A DNA stretch of 6,015 nt from contig DASXTB010000191.1 of NCBI GenBank assembly GCA_036505615.1, positions 1-6,015 of the forward strand. Reading direction: 5' to 3'. Below, piece after piece: positions 5,575 through 6,015 of the stretch (position 1 is the stretch's first letter; each line of letters begins with the position of its first letter). The stretch comes from DASXTB01 sp036505615 (GTDB lineage Bacteria > Acidobacteriota > UBA6911 > JACQSX01). Under the pieces are notes generated by a model. The model was not told where the DNA came from and made no database searches. It saw only the letters and a list, made by a program, of their open reading frames with translations. A program made the translations under genes and the position numbers.

Positions 5575-6015
5575 ATGTCAACCGAATCGACGCGACGAAC
5601 TTTTCTCCGACTCTCTGCCCTGGGACTTGCCACGACCGCAACCTCAAGGATGGCAGCTTTCAGCGATGAATCCACTACTGCAACACCAGCTGACAAGATC
5701 GAATCATGGGTGAGCGATCCGCAGCTTCGTTGCACGAAGGCTCAACCCATTTTGTGGCGGCAGGCTTCCGCTAAACCGGCGGAGCCGGCAATCGTTCTGA
5801 ACCCTGGCAAAAAGTTTCAGACCATTCTTGGTTTCGGCGCGGCTTTTACCGATGCGGCCTGCTACATGTTCAAGCAACTTCCCGCCCCCGCGCGAGAACA
5901 GTTATTTCATGAAATGTTCCACCCGTCGGAGATGGGCCTGAATGTGTGCCGCACCTGCATGGGCGCGAGTGATTACTCGACGCAGGCCTACAGCTACGAC
6001 GAAGGCGATCCCGAT
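5575..6015 (+). CDS. Glycoside hydrolase family 30 enzyme (glucosylceramidase/beta-1,6-glucanase type), Tat-exported, N-terminal part
   Basis: The first 147 codons of a retaining beta-glycosidase are present; the gene runs off the right edge. Residues 6-12 (TRRTFLR) are a twin-arginine motif followed by a mild hydrophobic stretch and Ala-rich end near 28, so the protein is probably exported folded by the Tat pathway. Residues 82-95 (QTILGFGAAFTDAA) and 120-136 (MGLNVCRTCMGASDYST) match the conserved start of the GH30 (beta/alpha)8 barrel, equivalent to GFGGAMTDAA and IRVPMASCDFS in human glucocerebrosidase. The two catalytic glutamates lie further on and cannot be checked. Family members hydrolyse glucosylceramide, beta-1,6-glucan or related beta-glycosides, so substrate is open. 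An in-frame TAA at 5548-5550 rules out a start further upstream; only TTG at 5554 competes, and ATG at 5575 places the RR motif correctly. The ribosome site is weak (GAG 8 nt before, then A-rich). It is divergent from the receptor gene. Confidence 0.9.
   Translation, partial: MSTESTRRTFLRLSALGLATTATSRMAAFSDESTTATPADKIESWVSDPQLRCTKAQPILWRQASAKPAEPAIVLNPGKKFQTILGFGAAFTDAACYMFKQLPAPAREQLFHEMFHPSEMGLNVCRTCMGASDYSTQAYSYDEGDPD

Noticed and set aside
5321..5647. Open frame of 108 codons on the minus strand spanning the intergenic region
   Set aside because: It overlaps both the receptor start and the GH30 N-terminus, has no SD before its ATG, and its product has no recognisable fold.
5438..5713. 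Open frame of 91 codons on the plus strand upstream of and into the GH30 gene
   Set aside because: It is in a different frame from GH30, has no ribosome-binding site, and its product is unlike any known leader peptide or protein.
1..6015. CRISPR array, insertion sequence, tRNA, rRNA or phage genes
   Set aside because: I see no regularly spaced direct repeats, transposase motifs, terminal inverted repeats or tRNA-like cloverleaf. The window is almost filled by four ordinary genes.

Overview
The window reads as a chromosomal piece of a Gram-negative, GC-rich soil-type bacterium, most likely an acidobacterium (Acidobacteriota, Terriglobia-like). The main reason is the 1213-residue TonB-dependent receptor with an N-terminal carboxypeptidase-regulatory-like domain, an Oar-like type strongly expanded in that phylum. 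The adjacent secreted TPR protein and FG-GAP/CRTAC1-type protein fit the same assignment. No 16S rRNA or other phylogenetic marker is present, so this placement is inference.

Layout. Positions 1-284 (minus) hold the N-terminal part of a secreted CRTAC1-like FG-GAP repeat protein, cut by the window edge. Just upstream on the same strand, 331-1572 encode a secreted protein of about ten TPR units. A 110-bp gap (1573-1682) follows and contains a strong GC-rich hairpin that probably ends the next transcript. Positions 1683-5324 (minus) are the large outer-membrane receptor, with a clear Shine-Dalgarno site. A 250-bp divergent intergenic region (5325-5574) holds candidate promoters in both directions and a perfect 8-bp-arm inverted repeat. 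From 5575 to the right edge (plus) runs the start of a Tat-exported glycoside hydrolase of family GH30, which continues outside the window.

How the parts may work together. The receptor and the GH30 enzyme are transcribed divergently from one control region. This is compatible with a small carbohydrate-acquisition locus in which the hydrolase trims a beta-linked glycan or glycolipid and the receptor takes up products, but substrate and co-regulation are inferred. The receptor, TPR and CRTAC1-like genes lie in the same direction, so the latter two may be a two-gene unit, possibly fed by read-through past the hairpin. No mobile element, CRISPR array, tRNA, rRNA or defence gene is visible. The window looks like ordinary accessory metabolism with a few regulatory details worth checking, and I do not see a clearly new system.
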